Part shown: positions 42,725 to 50,094 of the stretch, one piece after another | Position numbering within the stretch: the first letter of the stretch is position 1 | How the letters are laid out: every line of letters begins with the position of its first letter | NCBI RefSeq assembly: GCF_026870155.1 | Contig: NZ_CP113975.1 | Coordinates: 496,001 to 560,000, forward strand | Source of the DNA: Flavobacterium marginilacus | Lineage (GTDB): Bacteria; Bacteroidota; Bacteroidia; Flavobacteriales; Flavobacteriaceae | Reading direction: 5' to 3' | Length of the DNA stretch: 64,000 bases | Translations under genes and position numbers: made by a program | Notes under the pieces: generated by a model | The model's input: the letters and a program-made list of their open reading frames with translations, nothing else | Database searches by the model: none | Told to the model about the DNA's origin: nothing

Positions 42725-43693
42725 TTAAGATTGCTGTTCTTTGAAAGTTTTGAATTTGGCGATTAATTGCGGTACAATTTCGAATGCATCACCTACAACT
42801 CCATAATCTGCTACTTTAAAGAAAGGAGCTTCTGGATCACTGTTGATAACTACTTTTACTTTAGAAGAGTTGATTCCGGCAATATGCTGTATGGCTCCAG
42901 AGATTCCAATAGCAATATATAAATTGGTCGATACTGGTTTTCCTGTTTGGCCTACGTGCTCTCCGTGAGGTCTCCATCCTAAATCTGATACTGGTTTTGA
43001 ACAAGCTGTAGCGGCTCCAAGAACACCTGCTAGTTCTTCAATCATTCCCCAGTTTTCAGGTCCTTTAAGACCGCGTCCTGCAGAAACAACAATATCTGCA
43101 TCAGCAATTGAAACTTTTCCTGATACTTTTTCTACAGAAGCAACTTTTACTCCAAAATCTGCATCTCCGATAGCAGGATTAAAATCTTCTTCGGTTAATG
43201 AAGAGGCATTTTCAAAAATGCCATAAGAATTTTTGCCTATGGATAATACTTTTACATCGGTATTGATTTCTGTGATATTGAAAGCTTTATTTGAAAAAGC
43301 AGTTCTTTTTACCTGAAACGGTGAAGTGCTTACTGGCAATCCAACAACATTTGAAGCATAACCGGCTTCTAATGCTACTGCTGTTAATGGTGCTAAGTAA
43401 ATACTGTCTGTTGTTGAAGAGAGTAAAACTATTTTAGAAGCTTCTTTCTGCGCTGCTTGTTTAATAACATCAGCATAGGCTTTGGCAGTGAAACCAGTTA
43501 ATTTATCATTGTTTACTTTTAAGACTTTATCAACTCCGTATTTTGATAATTCAGAAACATCTCCAGCATTTATAGTCACTGCTGTCACGGTTGTTCCTAA
43601 TGATTCGGCTATTTTTTTTGCATAAGAAGCTAATTCTAATGCTGCTTTTTTAAATTTTCCTTCTGCAGATTCTGCATATATTAATATTGACAT
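42725..43693 (-). CDS. etfA: Electron transfer flavoprotein, alpha subunit
   Basis: A 322-aa subunit that carries FAD and passes electrons from acyl-CoA and other dehydrogenases to the quinone pool. The FAD-binding C-terminal domain shows VSAGRGLKGPENWGMIEELA, SDLGWRPHGEHVGQTGKPV, YIAIGISGAIQHIAGI and INSDPEAPFF. It follows etfB by 122 bases on the same strand, with an AT-rich TTTAGATTTTAGA-like repeat in the gap, and is closed by a long hairpin terminator. Length and motifs are normal. Confidence 0.96.
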   Translation of the reverse strand: MSILIYAESAEGKFKKAALELASYAKKIAESLGTTVTAVTINAGDVSELSKYGVDKVLKVNNDKLTGFTAKAYADVIKQAAQKEASKIVLLSSTTDSIYLAPLTAVALEAGYASNVVGLPVSTSPFQVKRTAFSNKAFNITEINTDVKVLSIGKNSYGIFENASSLTEEDFNPAIGDADFGVKVASVEKVSGKVSIADADIVVSAGRGLKGPENWGMIEELAGVLGAATACSKPVSDLGWRPHGEHVGQTGKPVSTNLYIAIGISGAIQHIAGINSSKVKVVINSDPEAPFFKVADYGVVGDAFEIVPQLIAKFKTFKEQQS

Positions 43694-43815
43694 GATGATT
43701 TGTGATTTTAGATTTTAGACTTATGAATTTAGATTTTAGAACTCCGATTAAAAATTTAGATTTTTTTGCCATCAGCAATAAAAAATCGTTGATCTTCAAT
43801 CAGCAATCTAAAGTC

Positions 43816-44562
43816 TTAAATTACTTTCGCTTCGTTGTGCAGTAAATTTATTAATTCGTCCAGATTGTCTGCAGAGACCAATTTAACCGCCGATTTTGGA
43901 GCTGGTTTTTCAAACTTCACAGCCTTTGTGTTTACAGGGGCGTCAACTGGTTCTAGAATTGTTAAAACTTTAGTTCTGGCAGTCATGATTCCTCTCATAT
44001 TTGGAATGCGCAGATCTTTTTCCTCTACAATTCCTTTCTGAGTTCCTATAATAATTGGTAATGAAGTGTTTACGGTTTCTTTTCCGCCGTCTATTTCGCG
44101 GACAGCAGTTACATTAGTTCCGTCTACAGTTATTGCTGTACAGGAATTTAAAAAGTTATACCCCAAAATACCGGCAATCATACCAGGAACCATTCCTCCG
44201 TTATAATCAAGTGATTCTTTTCCTGCTATTACAATATCATATCCGCCGTTTTTAATTACCTCGGCTAATTGTTTTGCTACAAAAAAGCCGTCAGTTGGAT
44301 TTGCATTTACACGAATCGCTTCGTTGGCGCCAATTGCCAATGCTTTTCTTAAGGTTGGTTCGGTATCTGGTCCGCCTACATTCACTATGGTAACTGTGGC
44401 TCCCTGCTGTTCTTGAAACCAGATAGCACGGGTAAGGCCAAATTCGTCATTTGGATTAATTACATATTGAACTCCATTGGTGTCAAATTCAGCATCACCG
44501 TTAGTGAAGTTGATTTTTGATGTAGTATCAGGGACATGACTGATGCAAACTAATATTTTCAT
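43816..44562 (-). CDS. etfB: Electron transfer flavoprotein, beta subunit
   Basis: A 248-aa partner of EtfA, binding AMP. Typical stretches are KILVCISHVPDTTSKI at the N-terminus, VINPNDEFGLTRAIW, KALAIGANEAIRV, IAGKESLDYNGGMVPGMIAGIL (the nucleotide-binding region) and IPNMRGIMTARTK near the C-terminus. It is the first gene of a leftward etfB-etfA operon used in fatty-acid and amino-acid oxidation. The upstream intergenic region is shared with the divergent pdhB. Confidence 0.96.
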   Translation of the reverse strand: MKILVCISHVPDTTSKINFTNGDAEFDTNGVQYVINPNDEFGLTRAIWFQEQQGATVTIVNVGGPDTEPTLRKALAIGANEAIRVNANPTDGFFVAKQLAEVIKNGGYDIVIAGKESLDYNGGMVPGMIAGILGYNFLNSCTAITVDGTNVTAVREIDGGKETVNTSLPIIIGTQKGIVEEKDLRIPNMRGIMTARTKVLTILEPVDAPVNTKAVKFEKPAPKSAVKLVSADNLDELINLLHNEAKVI

Positions 44563-45006
44563 AATCTATATATTAAATTCTTTTTTTTCTCAGACAAATT
44601 TAAAATAATAAATCGAATAATTTACTATGCATGCATAACATTTTTTACAACTATTACGATTTCGTTAATTATAATGTGATAAGAATGTTTATAATGATAA
44701 TTTTTATAAAAAATGAACAATATTTTGTGAATTTCAGCAATTTACATCAGCTGTCACAATTTATCAAAAGTTCATTAAGTGAATAAAAAGAAAAGATTTA
44801 GACAGCGGTTTTTTTTACGGATACTTTTTAGATCAAAATAAACACTAATTATTTCAGCAGATAAATAGGAATGAAAAGAACCAGTGCTAAATGGCTCTAA
44901 AAAAAACAATAGTATAAAACCTTGTTATTTTAAAGTGTTTTATGCTTTTAAGTAATTTAAAATAATTATTTTTGCATTTCTAAAAATTACACACGACTAT
45001 ATAAAT
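44563..45006. other. Divergent intergenic region etfB/pdhB
   Basis: About 440 AT-rich bases must hold promoters for both neighbours. A good TATTTTTG -7 element for pdhB is at 44967-44974. I see no small gene, hairpin or riboswitch in the rest. Confidence 0.55.
44967..44974 (+). promoter_or_regulatory. Promoter -7 element of pdhB
   Basis: This is TATTTTTG, a full TAnnTTTG match, 32 bases before the ATG at 45007. Confidence 0.55.
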
Positions 45007-45984
45007 ATGAGAACGATACAATTTAGAGAGGCCATTTGTGAAGCGATGAGTGAAGAAATGCGCCGCGATGAGTCCATATACTTAATGGGTGAAGAGGTTG
45101 CAGAATACAATGGAGCTTACAAAGCTTCTAAAGGAATGCTTGCTGAATTTGGTGAAAAAAGAGTAATCGATACACCAATTGCTGAACTTGGTTTTACTGG
45201 AATTGCTGTAGGATCAGCAATGAACGGATGCCGCCCGATTGTTGAGTATATGACTTTCAACTTTTGTTTAGTTGGAATCGACCAAATTATAAACAACGCT
45301 GCCAAAATGCGTCAGATGACCGGCGGGCAGTTTAATGTACCAATCGTTTTCCGCGGACCGACTGCTTCGGCAGGACAATTGGGAGCAACTCACTCGCAGG
45401 CTATCGAGAACTGGTTTGCAAATACTCCAGGACTTAAAGTAATAGTTCCATCAAATGTTTATGATGCCAAAGGTTTATTGAAATCGGCTATTCGTGATAA
45501 TGACCCAGTTATTTTCATGGAATCAGAGCAGATGTATGGTGATAAAGGTGAAGTGCCAGATGGTGAATATACTATTCCAATTGGAGTTGCAGATATTAAA
45601 AGAGAAGGAACTGATGTAACTATCGTTTCTTTCGGAAAAATTATCAAAGAAGCTTATATCGCTGCTGATGAATTAGCAAAAGAAGGAATCTCCTGTGAAA
45701 TTATCGACTTAAGAACAGTTCGTCCAATGGATAAGGATGCGATTTTAACTTCCGTTAAAAAAACAAACAGATTGGTAATTCTTGAAGAGGCTTGGCCTTT
45801 TGCAAGTGTATCTTCAGAGATTGCTTACTTGGTTCAGGAACAGGCTTTCGATTTCCTTGATGCGCCAATCCAGCGTATTACTACAGCTGATACTCCAGCA
45901 CCATATTCTCCAGTATTATTGAAAGAATGGCTGCCAAATGCTGTTGATGTTGTAAAAGCAGTGAAGAAAGTATTATACAAATAA
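45007..45984 (+). CDS. pdhB: Pyruvate dehydrogenase E1 component, beta subunit
   Basis: A 325-aa transketolase-like beta subunit of the pyruvate dehydrogenase E1 (alpha2-beta2 type). Signature stretches are REAICEAMSEEMRRDESIYLMGEEVAEYNGAY with the conserved thiamine-diphosphate-binding Glu, IDTPIAELGFTGIAVGSAM, RQMTGGQFNVPIVFRGP and EEAWPFASVSSEIAYL. The alpha subunit and E2 are not adjacent, which is usual in Flavobacteriia. A branched-chain 2-oxoacid dehydrogenase beta subunit is an alternative, but the length and N-terminus fit PdhB better. A strong terminator follows. Confidence 0.93.
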   Translation: MRTIQFREAICEAMSEEMRRDESIYLMGEEVAEYNGAYKASKGMLAEFGEKRVIDTPIAELGFTGIAVGSAMNGCRPIVEYMTFNFCLVGIDQIINNAAKMRQMTGGQFNVPIVFRGPTASAGQLGATHSQAIENWFANTPGLKVIVPSNVYDAKGLLKSAIRDNDPVIFMESEQMYGDKGEVPDGEYTIPIGVADIKREGTDVTIVSFGKIIKEAYIAADELAKEGISCEIIDLRTVRPMDKDAILTSVKKTNRLVILEEAWPFASVSSEIAYLVQEQAFDFLDAPIQRITTADTPAPYSPVLLKEWLPNAVDVVKAVKKVLYK

Positions 45985-46001
45985 TTTGCATATAACTATT
46001 T

Positions 46002-46042
46002 AAAAAGCTTCATCAATTGTAATTTTGATGAAGCTTTTTTTT
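46002..46042 (+). terminator. Intrinsic terminator of pdhB
   Basis: A perfect 15-bp stem (46002-46016 with 46025-46039, 8-base loop) with T run, 17 bases after the stop codon. Confidence 0.92.
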
Positions 46043-46049
46043 ATATATC

Positions 46050-48548
46050 ATGAAGAAAATAGTATCCGTTATCGTATTAATTTTTATTGCAGCTAACTCC
46101 ATTTTTGGTCAGACAAAAGTGAGCGGTATTGTTGTGGATAAACTCAAACAGCCAGTTCCTTACGCGAATGTTGTTTTCAAAAATTCAAGTACAGGTACTG
46201 TGACCAACGAAGATGGAAGGTTTTATATGGAATCTCCAAACACCTACACAACATTATTAATTACTTCGATAGGTTTTGCTGACAAAGAAATTACGCTTAG
46301 CAAAACGGTTAATTATAATTTCACAATTGAATTAAGTGAGCAGCAGGAATTGAAAGAAGTCGTAATTTTTGCTGGAAAAACCTCCAAGAAAAATAATCCG
46401 GCGCTTGATATCCTCCGAAAAATTTGGGAGAAAAAGAAAAAAAATGGACTGTATCAGTTTGCACAATACCAGATGGAGAAATATGAAAAAGTGGAATTTG
46501 ATATCAATTCTATTGACAGTGCATATAGAAAGCAAAAGATTTTCAAAGGCATGGAATTCATATTTGACCATGTTGACACTTCAAAAGTAACCGGGAAAAC
46601 CTATTTGCCTATTTTTGTAAATGAAGCGCTGGTAGATGTTTATGGAGACAACAAAATACCAAAAGTAAAAGAAATCACCAAAGCCAGTAAAACTTCTGGT
46701 TTTGATGGGAATCAGCAAATTTTATCATTCATAAAAGATTTATATTCTGATTACAACATATATAATAATTACATAGCATTATTTGATAAAAGTTTTACCA
46801 GCCCGCTATCCAGAACAGGAATTGATGTCTATAATTATGTATTAAAAGACAGTGCTTATATTGATAAAAAATGGTGCTATAATATTGTTTTTTATCCAAG
46901 GAGGAAAAACGAATTGACTTTCAAAGGAGATTTTTGGGTAAATGATACGACATTTGCCATAAAAAGAATCAATATGGCAGTTACCAAAAGTGCCAATATT
47001 AACTGGGTAAAAGATGTTTATGTAGAACAGGAATTTGAAGTTTTAAACGATTCTGTTTTTCTTTTGACCAAAGATTATTTGATGTCTGATTTTGCCTTTA
47101 ATAAAAAAGACAAATCAAAAGGAGTTTATGGTAAGCGTACCACTTATTATCAGAATCATAAATTCAACATCCAAAAACCGGAAAAATTCTATAAAGAAGA
47201 AGTTAATTTTATAGACAACGAAATATACAAGAAGAGTGATGAATACTGGGAAGAGAATCGCTTTGAAAAATTAACCAAAGACGAGCAGGGCGTTTACAAA
47301 ATGCTCGACACTTTGAAAAATGTACAAGCCTTTAAACAGATTACCAATTTAGTAACGACGCTGGCGAGTGGTTACGTAAATTATGGCAATTATGATTTTG
47401 GGCCTATTTTTTCCACTTTTGGCTATAATGAAGTTGAAGGGTTTAAAACTAGATTAGGTGCGCGAACCTATTTTGGTCCAAATGACCCTTGGCGCGTACA
47501 GGCATTTATTGCCTATGGTGCCAGAGACGATAAATTTAAATATGGTTTAGCTGGAAAATGGATGATCGACAAGAAAAACCGAATCATCATATCGGGAGGA
47601 AACAGACGCGATATAGAGCAGTTAGGGGCTCAATTGACAACGACTAATGATATATTGGCAAGGAATTATGGTTCATCTTCTTTTTTCACCACCGGATCAA
47701 ATGGAAAATTAACAAATATTGGTTTAACAAACCTTTATGTTGCTGTTGAGCCAATAAAAAACCTAACATTTCAAACAGGAGTAACATATAAAACACTGGA
47801 GTCAGCATCGCCAGTCTTTAGTTTAGACTACTATACTGCATTACCATCTGCTGCAAACCCTGCAGGTGTTGTAAAAAGTACGACTACTCAATCCGAGTTT
47901 AATATTCAGGCAGAGTACACTCCAAATCGAAGAACCATTGCATATGGTGTCGAAAGAAGTATAGCTAATAGTCCATACACCACCTTATTTGTAAATTATA
48001 GTCAAGGATATAAAGGAGTTTTAAACAGCGATTTCAATTATAAAAAACTTGAGATTTACTACAAACAGCCTATTATTATTGGCCCATTGGGACGCACCAA
48101 TTTAATTTTGGAAGCGGGAAAAACCTTTGGAACTGTACCTTTGGGATTATTAAGTATTGTGCCTGGAAACCAGACTTTTTTCACTATGGAAAACGCTTTC
48201 AGTAATCTTAACTATTATGAATTTGTTACAGATAAATATGCAACTTTACAGTGGAATCACGATTTTAACGGAAGATTGTTTGCCAGAGTTCCATTTTTAC
48301 GAAAACTAAATTGGAGAGAAATTGTAGGAGTTAAAGGGGCTTACGGAACCATTAGTGATGCTAATAAAAGTATAAACGCTTCTGGATTAGAATACACTGC
48401 ACCCGAAAATATATACTGGGAATATAATGCAGGAATAGGAAATATTTTCAAGGTCTTTCGATTGGATTTTTCTTGGAGAGGCAGTTACTTAAATACCCCA
48501 AACATTAACCGATTTGCTGTTAAGGGATCGTTTGGGTTCTATTTTTAG
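46050..48548 (+). CDS. DUF5686 outer-membrane protein with carboxypeptidase-regulatory-like domain
   Basis: An 832-aa exported protein. Residues 1-20 are a signal peptide (KKIVSVIVLIFIAANSIFGQ). Residues about 21-110 form a CarboxypepD_reg-like beta-sandwich (KVSGIVVDKLKQPVPYANV, GTVTNEDGRF), the domain that often precedes TonB-type or other barrels in Bacteroidota. The rest is DUF5686, rich in aromatic beta-strands and ending FAVKGSFGFYF, consistent with an outer-membrane barrel. Function is unknown. It begins 65 bases after pdhB, behind a terminator, so it has its own promoter. Confidence 0.9.
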   Translation: MKKIVSVIVLIFIAANSIFGQTKVSGIVVDKLKQPVPYANVVFKNSSTGTVTNEDGRFYMESPNTYTTLLITSIGFADKEITLSKTVNYNFTIELSEQQELKEVVIFAGKTSKKNNPALDILRKIWEKKKKNGLYQFAQYQMEKYEKVEFDINSIDSAYRKQKIFKGMEFIFDHVDTSKVTGKTYLPIFVNEALVDVYGDNKIPKVKEITKASKTSGFDGNQQILSFIKDLYSDYNIYNNYIALFDKSFTSPLSRTGIDVYNYVLKDSAYIDKKWCYNIVFYPRRKNELTFKGDFWVNDTTFAIKRINMAVTKSANINWVKDVYVEQEFEVLNDSVFLLTKDYLMSDFAFNKKDKSKGVYGKRTTYYQNHKFNIQKPEKFYKEEVNFIDNEIYKKSDEYWEENRFEKLTKDEQGVYKMLDTLKNVQAFKQITNLVTTLASGYVNYGNYDFGPIFSTFGYNEVEGFKTRLGARTYFGPNDPWRVQAFIAYGARDDKFKYGLAGKWMIDKKNRIIISGGNRRDIEQLGAQLTTTNDILARNYGSSSFFTTGSNGKLTNIGLTNLYVAVEPIKNLTFQTGVTYKTLESASPVFSLDYYTALPSAANPAGVVKSTTTQSEFNIQAEYTPNRRTIAYGVERSIANSPYTTLFVNYSQGYKGVLNSDFNYKKLEIYYKQPIIIGPLGRTNLILEAGKTFGTVPLGLLSIVPGNQTFFTMENAFSNLNYYEFVTDKYATLQWNHDFNGRLFARVPFLRKLNWREIVGVKGAYGTISDANKSINASGLEYTAPENIYWEYNAGIGNIFKVFRLDFSWRGSYLNTPNINRFAVKGSFGFYF

Positions 48549-48738
48549 GGGTTGTACTGCGAACTGGACAAATCCGTTACAAGCTGACTAAAAAACTGCT
48601 ATTTTTGTAAAAATAAAAAGGGAGTCCTTTAACCGTTTTTTTACTTCAACAAAAATCAGCAGTTTTTTTCATAAGGCTTTTCATTTAATCCGAGCGTAGC
48701 GAACTTGCGAAGTAATCCGGGCTAAAAAAAATCAAACC

Positions 48739-49338
48739 ATGCAGGCAGCAATTGACTATCTATTTCAAAAAGACCCTATATTTCAGCATATAATTGATAC
48801 CTACGGATTGCCGGTAATTCCAAGAAGACCTCAGGGATTTGAAACGCTGGTGCTGTTAATTTTAGAGCAACAGGTTTCCATAGATTCGGCAAAAGCCACT
48901 TTTTTAAAAATAAAAGCACATACGGACTGCAGTCCTGAAGCGATGTCTGTTTTGCCTGACGAAGAGTTTAGAGCTTTGGGAGTCAGCAGGCAGAAGACTA
49001 ATTATATAAAAGTATTAGCCCAGGCCGTCCTTAATAAAGAACTTGATATTGAAGGTCTAGCAGCCAAATCTGCACAGCAGGTCCGGGAAGAATTAATCAG
49101 ATTAAAAGGAATCGGGAACTGGACTATCGATATTTACCTCATGTTTTGCCTGCAGGAACCCGATTTAATTCCGCTGGGCGATATAGCAGTTATTAATACA
49201 ATCAAAGAACTGCTTGACATTCATGACAGAAAAGAAATGGAAATTCACACAGAGAAATGGAGTCCATACCGCTCTTATGCAACATTTTTGCTTTGGCATT
49301 ATTATTTAAGAAAACGAAAAAGGACAATTGTGTATTAA
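48739..49338 (+). CDS. DNA-3-methyladenine glycosylase-like (HhH-GPD) protein
   Basis: A 199-aa base-excision repair glycosylase of the HhH-GPD superfamily, AlkA-like. ETLVLLILEQQVSIDSAKATFLKI begins the domain, LIRLKGIGNWTIDIYLMF is the helix-hairpin-helix with glycine loop, and the following LIPLGDIAVINTIKEL carries the catalytic Asp. The AlkA N-terminal domain is absent, as in the short DNA-3-methyladenine glycosylase 2 group. It removes alkylated bases such as 3-methyladenine. It is a single gene; the 190 bases upstream carry a repeat-like stretch with GCGTAGCGAACTTGCGAAGT. Confidence 0.92.
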   Translation: MQAAIDYLFQKDPIFQHIIDTYGLPVIPRRPQGFETLVLLILEQQVSIDSAKATFLKIKAHTDCSPEAMSVLPDEEFRALGVSRQKTNYIKVLAQAVLNKELDIEGLAAKSAQQVREELIRLKGIGNWTIDIYLMFCLQEPDLIPLGDIAVINTIKELLDIHDRKEMEIHTEKWSPYRSYATFLLWHYYLRKRKRTIVY

Positions 49339-49383
49339 ATTGTTAATTAACAAAAACTTTATAGTCATTATTGTCTTTTTTTA

Positions 49384-49413
49384 TTGCAAAAAAGTATTGT
49401 TTGATTACTTTTG
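49384..49413 (+). promoter_or_regulatory. Promoter of ppa
   Basis: TTG at 49384-49386, a 19-base spacer and TACTTTTG at 49406-49413 match the Bacteroidota -33/-7 pattern. The element overlaps a TTG upstream extension of the reading frame, so the true start is the ATG at 49450. Confidence 0.65.
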
Positions 49414-49449
49414 CAGTCGTTAATAAAATTAAGAAAAGACAAAAAAATA

Positions 49450-49980
49450 ATGACTGCAGACAAATTAAAAACTTTTGACGTATTAATTGAAATACCAAGA
49501 GGAAGTAGAAATAAATACGAGTACGATTTTGAGATAAAAAGAATGCGTTTTGACAGGATGTTATTCTCTTCAATGATGTACCCAGCTGATTATGGATTCA
49601 TTCCTGAAACTTTAGCATTAGACGGTGACCCGTTAGATGTTTTAGTTTTGATAAACGAACCTACTTTTCCCGGCTGTGTAATTGAAGTAAAACCTATTGG
49701 AGTTTTCCATATGGCTGATGATAAAGGACCAGACGAAAAAATTATCTGCGTACCAGTTTCTGATCCAATCTGGAATTCATTAGAAAACTTATCAGATATC
49801 AATCCTCACTTATTGAAAGAAATTGAACATTTTTTCCAGGTTTACAAAGATCTTGAACACAAAAAAGTAGATGTAGAAGGATGGGGAGATGTAAATGAAG
49901 CATTTGATATCATCAAAGAATGTACACAGCGTTTTAATGATATTCCAAATAAAGCAGAAGGATTATTTAGCATTAAATAA
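49450..49980 (+). CDS. ppa: Inorganic pyrophosphatase (soluble, family I)
   Basis: 176 aa from the ATG at 49450; an extension back to 49411 covers the promoter and is rejected. Family I motifs are present: IEIPRGSRNKYEYDFE, MYPADYGFIPETLALDGDPLDVLVL (the metal-binding Asp cluster) and DVEGWGDVNEAFDII. It hydrolyses pyrophosphate released in biosynthesis. A terminator closes it, and the membrane pyrophosphatase gene follows 114 bases later, so two unrelated enzymes for the same substrate lie side by side: one wasting the energy as heat and one conserving it as an ion gradient. Confidence 0.96.
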   Translation: MTADKLKTFDVLIEIPRGSRNKYEYDFEIKRMRFDRMLFSSMMYPADYGFIPETLALDGDPLDVLVLINEPTFPGCVIEVKPIGVFHMADDKGPDEKIICVPVSDPIWNSLENLSDINPHLLKEIEHFFQVYKDLEHKKVDVEGWGDVNEAFDIIKECTQRFNDIPNKAEGLFSIK

Positions 49981-50003
49981 TTTTTACACTTTGAATTTGT
50001 AAA

Positions 50004-50039
50004 AAAAGCAATACTCTGCAAAGAGTGTTGCTTTTTTTT
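50004..50039 (+). terminator. Intrinsic terminator of ppa
   Basis: A 14-bp stem (50004-50017 with 50022-50035, one T-G pair, 4-base loop) followed by a T run. It rules out the upstream TTG start of the next frame at 50038. Confidence 0.9.
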
Positions 50040-50094
50040 GTTAAATTGCTATCCATTACTTTTTTTATTATTAACCGAATCAAAAAAAATATTT

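Noticed and set aside
43694..43815. Possible regulatory element between etfB and etfA
   Set aside because: It consists of TTTAGATTTTAGA-like simple repeats with no defined structure.
49343..49573. 76-aa leftward frame over the ppa promoter and start
   Set aside because: It covers a good promoter and the ppa N-terminus; composition is that of a shadow frame.
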